A DNA stretch of 64,000 bases from Macrotrachela quadricornifera (GCA_022393335.1 JAJEKB010020545.1:226839-290838), one strand, 5' to 3'. Numbered from the stretch's first letter, positions 36,587-49,926 are shown. Made by a program: numbers and translations. Notes: a model not told the origin generated them from the sequence alone.

Positions 36587-37000
36587 AATCTGTATTTGAA
36601 AATTGTTTACAAAACTGATTGATTTATAAACTTAAAAGCGATATGTGTCGGCGTGTGGAACCTTGTGTTTTTTTTCATATATTATTGGCTTTTTCTGTAA
36701 AAACTTTTATATTTTTCCTTTTTTCAACATTGTAAATATTCTCTTCTCTCCATGTCGTTTAATTCGTGTATCAATTTTTCTTGAACTGTAGTATTCTATG
36801 GTTGAAAACGAAAGACCAAGTGATCATTTTCTACTTCTAACGTGTCCTTCTTTCTATTTTTGCTCGTTTATCAATAATCTTGACTTTTTCAAAAGAATAC
36901 TTTTTGCCAATCTTTTTATTTTTTTACTCTTCTTGGACTCTATTATTGTATTGTAAATATTAGTTGTTATTAAAAGAACAATAAACTGTATAGAAATGAT

Positions 37001-37351
37001 CTATTTACTGGATTTGGGAGCTGTCCAAACTGTACCCAATGCTCTTGCTTTGTCATTAAAGTCTGTGCATTTGCCATCACCAGTACCTGCAAATCCACCG
37101 GAAGGAGCACAAATATAATTGCAATTTTCATCATAAAGAGGATTGAATTGATCACAACAGTCACTAGTTCCTAGATAGACCATTTTACCTTGATACAAAT
37201 AGTTGTCAACACGAATAAATTGATTCCATGTGGGTCTATCTCTAACGGGATAGAGCATTTCTTCAATGCATGTTGGAATCTTCACATTTCTTGACCATGA
37301 GGATGGAAGAGTAATGAAAATTAAAGCAAGAGAAATAACGACAATCTTCAT
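37001..37351 (-). CDS. Small cysteine-rich secreted protein, bacterial-like
   Basis: A 116-residue intronless frame. MKIVVISLALIFITLPSSWS is a signal peptide. The mature part starts NVKIPTCIEEM and contains YLGTSDCCDQFNPLYDENC, then CAPSGGFAGTGDGKC. The CCD..LYD...C..CAP.GG..G.GDGKC pattern resembles small secreted or lipoprotein-type proteins of unknown function known mainly from Bacteroidetes (possibly the DUF6970 group; named from memory, not checked). Lack of introns in a window of short-intron genes and the bacterial-looking pattern suggest horizontal acquisition. The six closely spaced cysteines probably form disulphides or bind metal. It is an intact gene. Confidence 0.65.
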   Translation of the reverse strand: MKIVVISLALIFITLPSSWSRNVKIPTCIEEMLYPVRDRPTWNQFIRVDNYLYQGKMVYLGTSDCCDQFNPLYDENCNYICAPSGGFAGTGDGKCTDFNDKARALGTVWTAPKSSK

Positions 37352-37601
37352 AATTTATTTATTGATTGATCTACAAGTGCAAAAGAAAATAAGAATGACA
37401 ATATATTTTGCTATATGTAATCGTTATCAAATACCTTGCCATTTATATGAATCGTCATCTGTATGTGTTTCCCATCATTAACAGAGAGCCTTGTTGTATT
37501 TGATTGGATCCAAGCATCAAATACACATTCTATGTGCTAGTATTTAAACAGACAGATAAAGAAATAAAGTTTTTATTAATTAATTACAATATAGAGAATA
37601 G

Positions 37602-37910
37602 TTAGTGTCGAACGATCGATAGGAGCTCTTCCTTCTTGCAGAAGACGTTTGTTCTGGTGTTCACTTCCACGAAACATTTATCTGTAAATTTTGAAGAGTT
37701 AATTGATAAGTAAAACGAACCGTCTTTATGCCATTGAGTGATTTCTTCTACTACTCTCGTTCCAGCTTGAGCTTTCAAATTTAGACACATTCCACGTTCT
37801 GATGTATTATAAATTTAATTCAATCCTACTTGACTATCAGCTGCACATTTGTTGATATATTCGATCGCTTGTTGATAGTCTTGCATACCACCATTCATTA
37901 ATTTTGCTAT
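37602..37910 (-). CDS. Possible small cysteine-containing protein, exons uncertain
   Basis: The frame 37790-37602 reads MCLNLKAQAGTRVVEEITQW to the end VRH. A GTTCGT..TTACAG segment of 39 bp inside it could be an intron that keeps the frame (HKD joined to DKCFVEV). Upstream, IEYINKCAADSQ on the same strand may be the preceding exon, with GTAGGATTG as donor, but the phase does not fit cleanly. No family is recognised. It may be a decaying gene. Confidence 0.35.
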
Positions 37911-38769
37911 TGGCCATCTCGAACAGACTGGCGAAAAAACAACTAACCAACAATCGTTTATCTTTGATGATAATAATATTTTTTCTGATACTGTTCAGAT
38001 GTTCTTGCAAGCGGCAGAATGAAATAAGAAAAAAACATTACCATCATTATTGCTTCATTTATTCTACAGAAAGAAACGCTTTTTTCCGAACAACGAAAGA
38101 ACTTTAGTTTCAAAAAAGGAAGAAAGAAAAAAATAACCATTCAATACAGAATTTCTTTTTAATTGTGTGGAAATGACACAAACTGATATTACTACACATT
38201 GAAACAATAGCCAACAGTAAACTATGATATATTGATATCTCCTAGCATGAAACACAGATCAAATCTATAAAAAAAAAAGTGATGAATCAATGAAAATTTA
38301 GTCAATCGAATAATTTTCTACTGAAAGTTAAACGTCACTCTGGCCGTTCCTTAATAAATACTATCCTAAATACAGCGTTTTAAACATATTCATGAAATAT
38401 TAATGTAAAATCAATAGATAGAATGTAGAGACTCGCTCAAAATTTACTTAACAGATTAATATAACTTTTTGTGGGAAGCTCTCAGATAAATGTCGAGTTT
38501 TGTTTTTAAAGCGCTACATCACACGCAAGATTTAGCTTCTGTTCTACTTTACGCGGTTATTATATTTCGCTGTATTGAAAAAGAAAGTAATTCAGCTACA
38601 AGAAATTTTTCAAAAAAATCTACATTTTTCGTCTTTTTCATTCTATCTGTACGAAATACATCATTTATTTCATTTGATGTGTCATAGTGACTAAAGAAGA
38701 AAAACAAGCAGTTCTTCTACAACATCCAATTTATTTCATGGTGATGAAACGATTTTATCTTCTAAAGAT
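37911..38769. other. No gene seen
   Basis: Short overlapping frames on both strands (for example 37904-38107 and 38490-38687) without motifs. Confidence 0.4.
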
Positions 38770-39080
38770 CAAGAGACGGTTTTTTTGTTGATGATTTTCG
38801 TCATTACTGTGATGAACAAGGACTATCCATCGCAGTGGTAGAAACAAAAGAAAAAAGTTATTTATTTGGCAATAGAACGTTACACATCCAATCGGATTCA
38901 AATAAGAAAACGAATTCATATTCGATATTTTCATCTGAGGTGGGAGAATATGATCCACAAGATGTAACGGTATCGAATTTATTTACAGGTACAACGAATT
39001 TTATGGTTAATGAAATTAAACATCTTTGCTTTTTATATACTCACTTATATATTTATTTCGTATATCTATCCAGTGGTTAG
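38770..39080 (+). pseudogene. Possible exon, weakly TLDc-like
   Basis: The frame contains GFFVDDFRHYCDEQGLSIAV then ETKEKSYLFGNRTL and NSYSIFSSEVGEY. The order of a CD..G motif, a hydrophobic strand and a FG motif is vaguely like TLDc domains. An in-frame stop lies just upstream and GTACAAC at 38989 could be a donor. This is a tentative call. Confidence 0.28.
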
Positions 39081-40199
39081 ATGATCCTTTCTTAGTTCTT
39101 TAAATATTTAATCTTCTTTAGAACGTTATATCTCATATACATGTTGTATGAACGTGTGCATCGAGTCAAATTACAATCTTAAGTAACATTTATTACAGAA
39201 TATCATTTCATTATTATCAAATAAAGTCGTTACTGCATGATGTTCATACTAATTGTTACCATCAGAATGCAAAGATTCAAATGATAAATTTTTTATTACC
39301 ATTAAAATTAGAGATTATAATAGAAACTTCGACACAGACGTTGCAATTTCATTACGAACCTAAACAGATAATAATTGAAAGTTTTCGATCGAAGTCCGAC
39401 TAATTTTAACGAACTTCATTCGTTATGTTCAAATACAAATTAACATTTGAATCGTGACTGTCAATATCTTATAGAAACAAAAAAATCAACTTACACTTCG
39501 AACAATCAACATCAGTATAATCCTTTCGACATAAATACTTGAATGAGTAGAGTAGAGTTAGATAGATGCTAATATTCTTGCACGGTTGACTTTCGCAACG
39601 CTGGATTTTTGAAAAGAACAATGTTTTAAAGAAAAATCATAATTATTCAACTAACAATTTTACATCGTTGATAAGCGCATTTGTATGGACTGATCTCAGT
39701 CTAATACTTTTATTTATAGGAAATAGGTAGGAGCGTACTTGAAAGTTCTGCATCTATCACTACAGCATATTCCGCCACGCATACATTCATACCCACGCTC
39801 ACTTCTGTGCACCATACCAAGATCCAGTGCGAAAAGATAGTAGTAGGTAGATACTCTAAAAATTGTAATCCCTATCTTCAGTCGCTTCAGTTCTATCTCG
39901 ACCTTCCACTGGATCTGAATGAGTACCACGGAAAGTTACAAGGACCGAATGCATGAGGAACTGACAAAAAAAAAACAAACAAACTTTCTTCTTTATGTAT
40001 ATAGATTAGTTATTTTTAGAGTACCATGATGTAAAAAAAAAATAATCAGTGGAAGAAATATTGTCATTTATAACATGATTCAGTGAAGAATGAGAAAAAG
40101 AATACTTTCGATGAGAAAATGACACAAAATCACTTTAGAAAAAATGAACGCCGAATTGGAAGGCGATTCTGTCTGTTGCTTTATAGTAGTTGTCACTTG
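39081..40199. other. No gene seen
   Basis: AT-rich; no frame with recognisable content. The part next to 40200 is the 3' flank of the following gene. Confidence 0.4.
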
Positions 40200-41593
40200 T
40201 TACATTGTATCAGGCATTAGTCTGCCACCTCCATTGAGTAATACTATTGTTCCATTGAGCCAATTGTTTGCAGTAGAATCTGAATCATAAAAAATGTTGT
40301 ATCCATTACTATATATATTTACCAAACTATTATTAGCTACTGTAATATTTTGAAGTACTGTATTTCCTGTAAGGTTCCAAATCGAAGTCGAATCAAGATA
40401 AATACTAATGTATGATTTACCATAGCCAGAATAGCCATTTCCATTCCATGTTGAATACTGCGTCATATTCCAATTGATACTGCTTCCATTATAGACAATG
40501 AGATTGCCATTGAGAGAACATCCAATAACATTGATTGTGACGATTGCTGGTGAAAGATTTGGATTGTCTGGATAACCTGCATAGTAATTAAAGTCTTGTG
40601 TCACTTGAGAGTAGTTGGCTGTAACAAGGATGTTTGAAGCTGTGATAATGGTTGTACTATAGAGATAAGCGGTAGCTATCACGTTTCCGAACCATAAGGC
40701 TGGCATTGTATTGCCAAGAGTAGTCAATTTTGAATTAGTGAAGTTAACCACGGCACCTGCTCGTCGAATCATTGAACTGAACACTACAATACCACCGAGT
40801 AATCCAGCTGTAAGATCACAATTAACGAATGTCGATATCTGTGAACCATCAGAGAAAAGTGCAGGTGAGTTCTCAGCATAGCCAATAATATTAGTAGCAG
40901 TTATCGTTCCAAGAGCATAGAAAATTGCACTTCCAATGCCACTTGTATGCGCAGTCGAGTCCAAAATTGTAACATAGCCTGCAGGTGCATCACCAGCAAA
41001 TGATGAACAACGATTGCCACCTGAATAATGAGCAATATTTTTTCCTACAACTGTTCCATATCCACCAGCGTAAAGTCCATGAGCTGCTGGTCCCGAACTG
41101 TAGAGAACAGAATTTCAATATAGATATAAGATCCATTTCCATATGAATATAAGTTGGCTGCTCCATTATGCGTAATTACATTTACATGATCGAAGAACAC
41201 ACGAGAACCATTTTGAACATTGATTGCGGCATTCACTCCAAAGAAACTGGCTTGTAGGAGATTCGATGAGTATCCATGCTTAATAATATTAACGAAAGAA
41301 AGATTCAATTGGGCTCTGTTAGCTACAACGATAACATTTGTGTCATTGTTATTGGTTGAAAATGTTTGATGATTAATGGATAGAGAAGTGTCACTTCCAT
41401 TGAATAGACGTGCAGCTTTAAGTTGTGAAAGTAAATACATTGTAGGCTGAACATTGTAATTAGCTTTGACGGCATTGTCTACTGAATCTTGTAAAGCATC
41501 GTAGATATCACCTGGATCACGAATAGTAATCGATGTGGAGCTAAGATGTGCTTGTATAAGGAAGAAGAGAAAAAAATAAACTGATGTTGACAT
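40200..41593 (-). pseudogene. Secreted repeat-rich (beta-solenoid-like) protein, single frameshift
   Basis: A frame from ATG 41593 encodes a signal peptide (MSTSVYFFLFFLIQAHLSST) and about 155 residues rich in N, S, T and V (NAAINVQNGSRVFF, HNGAANLYSYGNGSY). Near 41110-41120 the frame shifts by one base at GAAATTCTG, and the protein continues in the next frame (SSGPAAHGLYAGGYG) to the stop at 40200. In total about 464 residues are free of introns. Short repeated strands and Asn/Ser/Gly turns suggest a right-handed beta-helix or adhesin-like wall protein (fold inferred, family unknown). The lesion lies next to an AAA run, so a sequence error is as likely as decay. Lack of introns suggests transfer or retroposition. 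Confidence 0.55.
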
Positions 41594-42254
41594 GGTATGA
41601 ATTTGTTGGAGAAAGTTCAGAATCTATAATAAACAGATACTTTATGTTACGACGAGTGAATCACCTGATTTTTGAAAAATACGATTTTTATAAACTATTC
41701 AAACGCTACCGTTTCAAACTAATACATAGTTCTAACATTCAATCAAGATATAACAGATATAGTGCTCTACTTAAATACAAAACTTTTAATAATATAAATA
41801 AGTGAAAGAAAAATAACTATTCTATTATAGAATCTTGAAATACAAGTATGACTGAATTAGTAATTTAACAAATGTACTTTTATCGATGGTTCTCTCTAAC
41901 TCAGTCATAACTGCCTATTCATCTTTATTTTTTCAATTATACAACAAAGTCATAAAGAAATATAACCCACCAAGAAAAAGAATAAATTTTTGTATTTTAT
42001 ATGAATAGAATCCGATATTCAATGAATTCTACATACGTACCAAAATTGTGTACGTAAAATAGCCGTATGTCAGGAGTATATGATAAAGAAAAAAAAGAAT
42101 ATTATTCATATTTTTAAATCACACTCACAAATTATTGATTGCTTCAGTTTACAAAATAAAGCAATTAGAACCATTCTTTTCTTATACTCATAAAACATAA
42201 TCTATGAATGAAAAGCAAGAATAATTTTATACTTACGACATATCAAAAGTAGGA
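41594..42254. other. No gene seen
   Basis: Upstream flank of the 40200-41593 gene; AT-rich with short frames only. Confidence 0.4.
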
Positions 42255-42385
42255 AGAACGACTCTTTAACATCATACAGTAGAGTCGAAAAAAATTTCTT
42301 TCGATATAATCTGATGGAGAAATCAAAGCTCTATCTTTCTGTACTATTGGATCACATTTCCAGTAATACGATAAGACCTTTTTCG
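42255..42385. mobile_element. Relic of the CTTAGGG foldback family
   Basis: TTTCTTTCGATATAATCTGA then AAAGCTCTATCTTTCTGTA resemble the left arm of the 17474-18781 element (TTTCTTTCTATATAGTCTGA, AAGCTCTATCTTTGTATG). Both ends are missing. Confidence 0.5.
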
Positions 42386-42683
42386 TTTGTATTGCAGTTT
42401 TGAATTCCTAATTAGTTGCATTGACAACCAAAATATACCATTATATGCAATGTGAAAAGCTCTGCAATTTATACAAGACCATTTATTTTAAAGATACACT
42501 TTTTATTTCCCAAATCGACAAATTATGAGCAGTCAAATTTCGATCATGAGAAAAAAGATATGTTTTAGAGATATAACGAATCAGACGTCAAACCTGACTT
42601 ACTTTTTTTTACAATCAATTTCATAGCAATAATAAGATGTAATTTAGCATATATCTTTATAGAAAGTTCAACAAGTCAATATT

Positions 42684-43240
42684 CAGTATAACCTCTATAT
42701 GTGAATACCTCCCAATAATGAGCAACCCCTTATACTGAGCACTCTGTGAGTCGCTCGAGCGAATTTTGTTGGAAGTGAGTCTCTCGATTACAAGTACCTC
42801 CTCATTCTATTGGTGAGCGCATCTTATTGGTCCCATTAACAATAACAATCTCTATAATATGAGTAATATATGTTCGATAACTGGCATGTGGAATGAGAAA
42901 AATAATGATTTTGTTCTCGTCTGCTTTATTAAAAATAATCAAGGATACATATTGACCGGCATAGACTAATCGGATGTAATTAAAATTAAAACAGTAGCTT
43001 AATATAAATAACAGACATTTATCTTAACTCGACGACTTCTGTGTAAATCACATTTGATAATTAAATCTAAAAAGTCAGTTTTGTGTTGTAAATAGTTGTT
43101 ATCTTAGAGAAAATTATTATGTTATTGAATTGTTAAAAAGGAATATATTATTACTGTGCGCGCTCGAAAAGCATTTTTAGGTGAATACTTAAGCTCTTTA
43201 TGAGAGAACATAAAAACCTCACATTAGAGAGGTTTTACTG
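42684..43240. mobile_element. Possible pogo-type MITE
   Basis: The left end CAGTATAACCTCTATATG and the right end, reversed CAGTAAAACCTCTCTAATG, match the look of pogo/Tigger termini. The right side is followed by TA (43241-43242), but the left side is not preceded by TA, so the target duplication is unproven. No coding sequence inside. Confidence 0.4.
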
Positions 43241-44434
43241 TACGTGTTACAATACTGTGATCCTCATCTGTAATAGTATATTTAATTTAGAGTTTCAATT
43301 ATTCTCAGAATTAAAATCGGCATTTTCTTCGACTACTTGTGGAGCCAAGCATTTTCAAAAACAGTGCCGTAGAATTATCTGTTGTGCAGCACAATAGGTA
43401 GGAAAATGTATTTATTTATTTCATAGCTAATAATAAGAGCATAGATTAATATTTTAAAGAAAAATTATCAAGAAAAACACATAATACGTATACTCATCCG
43501 CGTCATATTATTACGTGTTTTTGCGACATGAATAGTAGTCGATCATGCAGTGACAATAATGTAGGATATATTACTTTCAACTGTTAGCTATAACTTTCCA
43601 TTCGACGATAAGCAAGCAAACGTGATTTATTTCATATGACCCTCCGTTCAGTCGAGGGAATAAAAAAAGATGGATGTATACAAATATATTTAAACTTATT
43701 TCAGTAAGAATTAAAAATAATACATACACATCAACCCTTTGAGACCCGAATTTTTTCTATCAAGCCAAATTTGCTAAAAGTTTCGGGATATATTGGGGCT
43801 GTGGTAGTGAGGCTACAATAAAATATTCAGCCCTATCCCACGACATTTCAGTGAAATATTTACCAAACACGGGTCAAAAATAGCTCACTTCGCTTTCAGT
43901 ATTTCTCGGTCCAAGTTCATGCTATACGTATTATTTTGTTTTTGCTAGAAAGAGCGTATCAGAATCCAGGACATTAGAGTGCCCTTTTTTCAAATCTAAC
44001 TTTTTTAGCGAAGAAAAGGAACTACAAGTTCATTGACTCAAAGCCTATGTCACAAATAGGTGTCTAGTTACAGAAGAGTCTGTATATAGAATAAAAATAA
44101 AGCTAAATTTACATAAGGAACTCTGTAATGTCCCGCATCTTGACATGCTCTTTCCACCTTGAGTGACATCGAATATGATACACAATCAATCAAATATATT
44201 ACTTTATGCTATATGAATTAAAATTGTCGTCATAAAACGATTTCTTTCGATTTCGCTCAAGATCATTTACCAATTACAATATGAGATGCACTTATAAAAC
44301 GGATATGCGTTGTTTTTTGACAGTTTAATCCTATCAAAAACTGCACTAGCTAGAATTTTTAGTTTCGAATATAGAAAATTGTGAACAAAAATATCTTTTT
44401 CATTGTTCAAAAATAAGTAGCATCGCAGAATAAA
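43241..44434. other. No gene seen
   Basis: Non-coding. A block at about 43635-43670 (CATATGACCCTCCGTTCAGT) recurs at 14656-14685, suggesting a dispersed repeat. This is the 3' side of the GH31 gene. Confidence 0.4.
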
Positions 44435-47400
44435 TTAAAGAAAAACGAATTTATGTATTTTGTCCATATTCAATGCTAGCATTTTCATATACAAGATACT
44501 CTTCGAAGCATCATATGTCCATTTGATTGTTGGTGTTAAATCTTGTCCATTCCATACGACTCTTGTTGGTTGTTTATCGATACCGAATATCTTAATTTCA
44601 TCTAATTTAACTTCATTGCCCATTTCTAGATATTTATATGTCCACGGTTCAATTGTTAAACGATTTGAATTATAGTTAAAAATAAAATAATTATAAATAA
44701 ATCTATTATATGTATCAATTGATTCACCATCATCCCAGAACAAATCTCCATGAGCATTTTGTTTCTTATCAAGTGCTATAATTAGATACATTGGTTTCTT
44801 ACGTGATGCTACAGTATTCATAGCTGATTGTTGATGAGGTATAATAGTACCACCACGTAGATATAATGGTATAAAATCTAATGGTGCTGAAACTGTTATT
44901 TGACCAAGTGTTGTTTGTTCTTCACCTGTATAATAATCAAACCATCGTTCTGTTGTAGGTAAATAAAGTGATTTATTAATATGATTTTCATAAATAACTG
45001 GTGCAATAAGTAATGATGAACCCCATAAAAATTGCTCATCAAGTGACCAACATTCAGAAATAGATGGAAATACATGAGCCATTGAACGAATAACAGTACC
45101 ACCAGAAATATGAACTCGATGAAATAATGTATATAAATATGGAATGAGAGTATATCGTAATTCAACAGCATGTCGATTTGATATGATAACAGATGCTGAA
45201 AATATTCCTGGATCCTGATCAATATAGCCAAAGCCATTGTGATTTCGAAAGAATGGATTAAATGCACCTAAAATAATTAAATAAAATACTCAAAAACTTT
45301 TATTTTGTTGTTATAAAAAAGAAGACAGTAAGAATTCTAACCTAATTGCATCCATCGTTGACACATTTGTTCTGTTACATTATGAAAATAACCACAAATA
45401 TCAGCACCTATATAAGGAATACCAAATAAATTAAATTCTAACATTCCAATAATATTATATTTCAAATGTGCCCAATCCGCAGCATTATCACCAAGCCAAT
45501 GACCACTAAATGCACCTGAACTTGGAAATGTCGATCGACTGATAATAACTGATCGTTTATTTTCGGTTGCACGTGCTGCTGGTAAAGTTGCTATTATTTC
45601 TGACCATCCATATAAACTATGTACATCGTAATGATTATAAATTTTTCCTTGACCATTTGTTTGTTCACTAATCATACATAAAGTTTTATCTGATATATAA
45701 TCACCACATATTGCTGTTTTATATGGTGGATTATCTAAAGGTTCATCAGTTACAGGACAATGTAGATTCCATAAATCTGGTCGATTTCCTGTTGAATTCC
45801 AGTTCCATGGTTTATCTTTATTCGTATCAAAATTAGCTGGTTCACTAAAATTGTCAAAGTTGATAAATGAATGATCAACAAAAAGACAAAGAAATGTTCT
45901 TACTTCATATCAATCCAAAGTCCATCGAATTTCAATTTCGAATGGTAATTAAGGATTTCTGATTTCCACCAATCGACTGTTGGAGGATAGAAATAATCGG
46001 GAAAGACGGTCTTACCTTAAAAAGAAAAGAATGAGTCTGTGAATAAGGAGAAAGAGTAATATTGCCGTTATGATTAGAAATTAACTAACCATCAGGCCAT
46101 ACATATCCGAGCAAATTCCTATTGCCAGTTTCATTGAATTGAAGATTTCGACGTTCAGGCCATTTAATCCATATATTAGCTTTTTGTCCTTCAGTAAAAG
46201 TCGAATAATTTTTCTCTTCAGAATCAATAGCTGGATCCAAAATTGTGATAAATTTCATTCCATTGTCATGTAACCAATTTACATATTCAGGTATACCAGC
46301 AAAGTCAATTGGATTCCATATGAAATCAAGTCTTTTATAAAAGTAATCTATATCTCCGTACCTAATAAACAATATCGATAATTATTAAAAGAAGAAGATT
46401 TTTCACTCACATAACATCCAGAGGAATACTTGCATTTAATGTTCTCATCATTGCTGCTCGCATATTATCAAGTGAATTATAACCATATCGAGAAAGTTGA
46501 AATCCAAGTGCCCAATAAGGTGGCATATAAGGTTTACCAATAATTAATTGATATTGTCGAATAACATCTTCTGGTGTTGGTCCGGCAAAAAAGATTATAT
46601 CTAAAATTCCACCAATTGTTCGATAAGTAAGCATAGCTTGATCAATATCAAATTCATCAAATTTATAATCTTGAGCATTTGAATTAAAAATAAATACACC
46701 GAAAGCTTGTCCATCAGATTCAATTACCATGTAGAATGGATGAACACCATAGAGATTTTCATTGATTCCTGTCGGCCATTGATCACGTGCGAATGCTCCG
46801 TAACGAGCAGAATTTTGAAGTACATGACGAAATGATGAATGAGTATTTTCACCAAAACCATAAATATTTCTTGATGGAATTGTTGTAATGATTTGAATAA
46901 ATTTATCATCATAAATGAAACCATTGGCAAAGAATGATGTGTCAAATAGAATTGACTGTGTAGTATTGCGTTGAACCCGAAATCCGACTTGTTCATTTGA
47001 AGTTTTTGTCATTTGAAATTTAATTTTAGGTGGAAATATTGTTGAAGCTGATGGAATCCATTGAATAGGAACAGGAACTTCATATCGTTGTGCGTTTGCA
47101 TCGCGTATAATCATACGTATCATATCAGTACCAGAAACACTGACTTGAACATCTAAATTATTAATATCATGATTGAACATGGAAAAATTATTTGATGGAT
47201 TCGTTGATAGACGAGTAAGTTTGTATTGTGTAGTAGCATTCGAAGGTTGATTTGGTCCTCCAGTTAAACTATAACCACCCTTTTCTATTGGAATATAACA
47301 AGTAGGAATACCTGATCCTCCATTCGAATCCCATATACATCCACGAGCTGTACATGATTGATTAGTTATATTTAAAGTTTGGTTTTTTGAAACATCAAGC

Positions 47401-47828
47401 ATGCAAAAAGATTTGTATTCATCAAGATCAGGAAAGCAATCAATTCGATACTTGGAATCATTTTTCACAATCTTAGGTACTTCGATGGTTATTATGTCTT
47501 GATTCTCTTGTGCCATCGCATCAGTATTATTCATTGTTAATGCTGATCTTTCAGTTTCACTCATTTGCATATGACCTTGAATCACAGAAAGCAAGTTTTT
47601 ATTATTCGAACTTAGTTCGATTGTGTAACATTGAATTTCATTTGGAAGTGCTTCATCATCATACAAACAATTACGTGCTAGACATGCTTGTTTCGAATAA
47701 TCGGCAAATGGTAATTTCTCACGTTCCGAATAACAATTGATTCGTTCCTCGTGTTGATACGGCTGGTCACCCGTATAAACGGTAATCGAAAATCCAACAA
47801 GAAGGAAAATCGTAATGAAACGATGCAT
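44435..47828 (-). CDS. GH31 alpha-glucosidase (maltase-like), secreted, with two trefoil domains
   Basis: Exons: 47828-46411, 46361-46090, 46015-45904, 45844-45342 and 45267-44435, all in phase, 1,045 residues. Introns are 49, 74, 59 and 74 bp with GT..AG ends. MHRFITIFLLVGFSITVYTG is a signal peptide; an in-frame ATG 34 codons earlier (47930) is less likely. Two trefoil (P-type) domains follow (ACLARNCLYDD, SCTARGCIWDS), then the GH31 N-terminal beta domain (NIYGFGE). The barrel carries the nucleophile Asp599 in WIDMNEP, completed across the third intron, and the acid/base Asp720 in HWLGDNAADW. The C-terminal part has PLYLRGGTIIP and GDLFWDDGES. It should cleave alpha-1,4-linked glucose from starch- or glycogen-type sugars, in the gut or secretory path, like animal maltase-glucoamylases. 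All key residues are present. Confidence 0.93.
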
Positions 47829-47930
47829 CCTATTGAATATACTACAGAATACACTATACTTGTCCAATGAAAAATAGAAGTAAATGAAAAGTAGGGAAAA
47901 TTTGTACTCAACTAACGTATTGGGTTTCAT

Positions 47931-49348
47931 ATAAGTTACGTCTGAATATTCGAGAAAATTTTGTAAACCGTGCGTACTCTTTATTATGCTCTGCTTCGTT
48001 GCATATGTGTGAAAGTGTGCGTTGAACTATGCAAGTTTGAGCAAGAGAAAAGTTCAAGAATTAAAAGGTTCACTAGCTTACAAAATAAGAGTGAATAGTG
48101 AAGTATGCCATTTATGAAGCAATGAAAAGTTTTTTCTCACAAAAATTAGTCCGTTCCATTTTCTGCTATAAAGCGTGAACTACATTCATTCAATACGAAT
48201 ACAAACCTGACTTACTTGTACAAGAACAATAGAAATGTCTCGAAATTGATGTTCTTTGAATGAATAAAAAGGTCAACTTATTAAATCACAGGCATACACA
48301 TCTATACATATCTTTTGATTTGTTGGTTTGAGAGTGATGGGGTTAGAAACGATATTTCATCAAATCATAGTTAATGTAATCTGGTTACAAACTATATTAA
48401 AGAAAAAATAATCATAAATCTTCTTTGACAATAAAGAATGCAATACAGTAAGTAGAGACAAAGTTACGATTATTATTCTTTATCCTGATCATTTTTTTAT
48501 TTGAAGTGTTCAGAATAAAGATGATAATAAATCTATCGAAAAACGAGACGCTTGTAATAAATATTAAACGTTATCGTTGGCAGAATAGTTTCTTTGAATA
48601 CAACACAGCAAATTCGAATAAGAAAATGTTTTGCTTCAAAGTAATCAAAAGTACTAATGTTAATAATTGGAAAGAGAAAAGTTTCTCAACCAGCATCATT
48701 GTTGTGAAATAGTATGAAGTTTTCAATCATATACATTTGATTTGAAGCAATGTTGCTATTATCTAAATTTTAAAAGGACATATTTGTTAAATTTATTATG
48801 GAAACCTAATGTCAAAAAAGTCTTGTTTCATTTTAGTAACTATTTTTAGTTTGTAGCTATTCACAAATGAGCTAATTGACTGAATGCAAAGTCATTCAAA
48901 TTCTATCTATTGGCCTTACATAAAGAATAGTGAAACCCAAAGGTAATAATGAAATAGTTTTCATAATCCAATACAAAAAAATTATGATCAACATCAAGTA
49001 AAATATTATCTGCAAAACTAGCTGTAACATTAATAGTTTTGCTCCATATATATACGATCTTTATAGCATTTATTTTCTTGAATTTGAATAGCTGAGATTG
49101 GTTATTTCCACAATTGGCTACCCACAAATTAATCTTAATGTCAATAGAGATCCCATTAAGTCATGTAAATCGTTCAAACCTCTAGATTTAAGTCTTATTA
49201 GGGTGAGGCTTTCTTTCGAGCTATTAAGTATCATTAGACAATGTGAAGAACAATTCTGGGACACTTTATCATTGAATTATTCGTTTATTCTCAAATAAAT
49301 AAACCTCAATAGATTTTAACATTAATAATAATATAGGATTTATATAAT
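47931..49348. other. No gene seen; 5' flank of GH31 gene
   Basis: AT-rich spacer between the GH31 gene and a small foldback. Open frames at 48506-48712 and 49098-49298 have no recognisable motif. Confidence 0.4.
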
Positions 49349-49580
49349 ATCAATATAAAATTAATTGAATAAGTAGATGAAAATATATTTATTCAAATAA
49401 ATTAAGATATATACGTAATGAAACTAGTTGTTATACAACATGAAAAATAATAATAAGTAAGTACTAGAGCTTTTAACTCATCTAGAGTCATCGTCAGTAG
49501 ATATTAAGATTGAAATGCCACCCAAATTTATTTGAATAAATATATTTTAATCTACTTATTCAATTAATTTTATATTGATC
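49349..49580. repeat. 232-bp inverted repeat (foldback)
   Basis: Arms of about 54 bp: ATCAATATAAAATTAATTGA and onward on the left, inverted on the right. The loop contains CTAGAGCTTTTAACTCATC, similar to the centre of the 17474-18781 element (CTAGAGCTTTCGGCATATC), which suggests a related small element. Confidence 0.75.
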
Positions 49581-49926
49581 TCAATAGATCTCAAAGATTT
49601 ATTGATATAATGGTCATTTAGGCTCTAAAAAGATGGCTGATCAACAGACAGCTACATAAAAAACCAAGTTATCACTTTAGTAATCAGTCTTCAAGAATTC
49701 TAGTATATTTATAACAGAAAACATAAGCACTTTAATTATACAGTAATTGTTATTTTGCCATATTCAAAATACTTAAACTGATAGTGGAATATTTAAAGAA
49801 ATTTGTGTTCTTCATGACAATCTAACTTGATTCATAGATATATATATTATCAACGTGAATGTAAATGTTCTTATCTCCACTACTCGTCAACCAACGTTAT
49901 AAAGATAACATAAACGGTGAAAATTA

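Noticed and set aside
41045..41130. Intron as the cause of the frame change in the beta-solenoid gene
   Set aside because: No GT donor lies where it is needed, and a one-base change at the AAA run restores the frame without losing residues.
42684..43240. TA target duplication for the pogo-type MITE
   Set aside because: TA follows the right end but does not precede the left end, so the duplication is not claimed.
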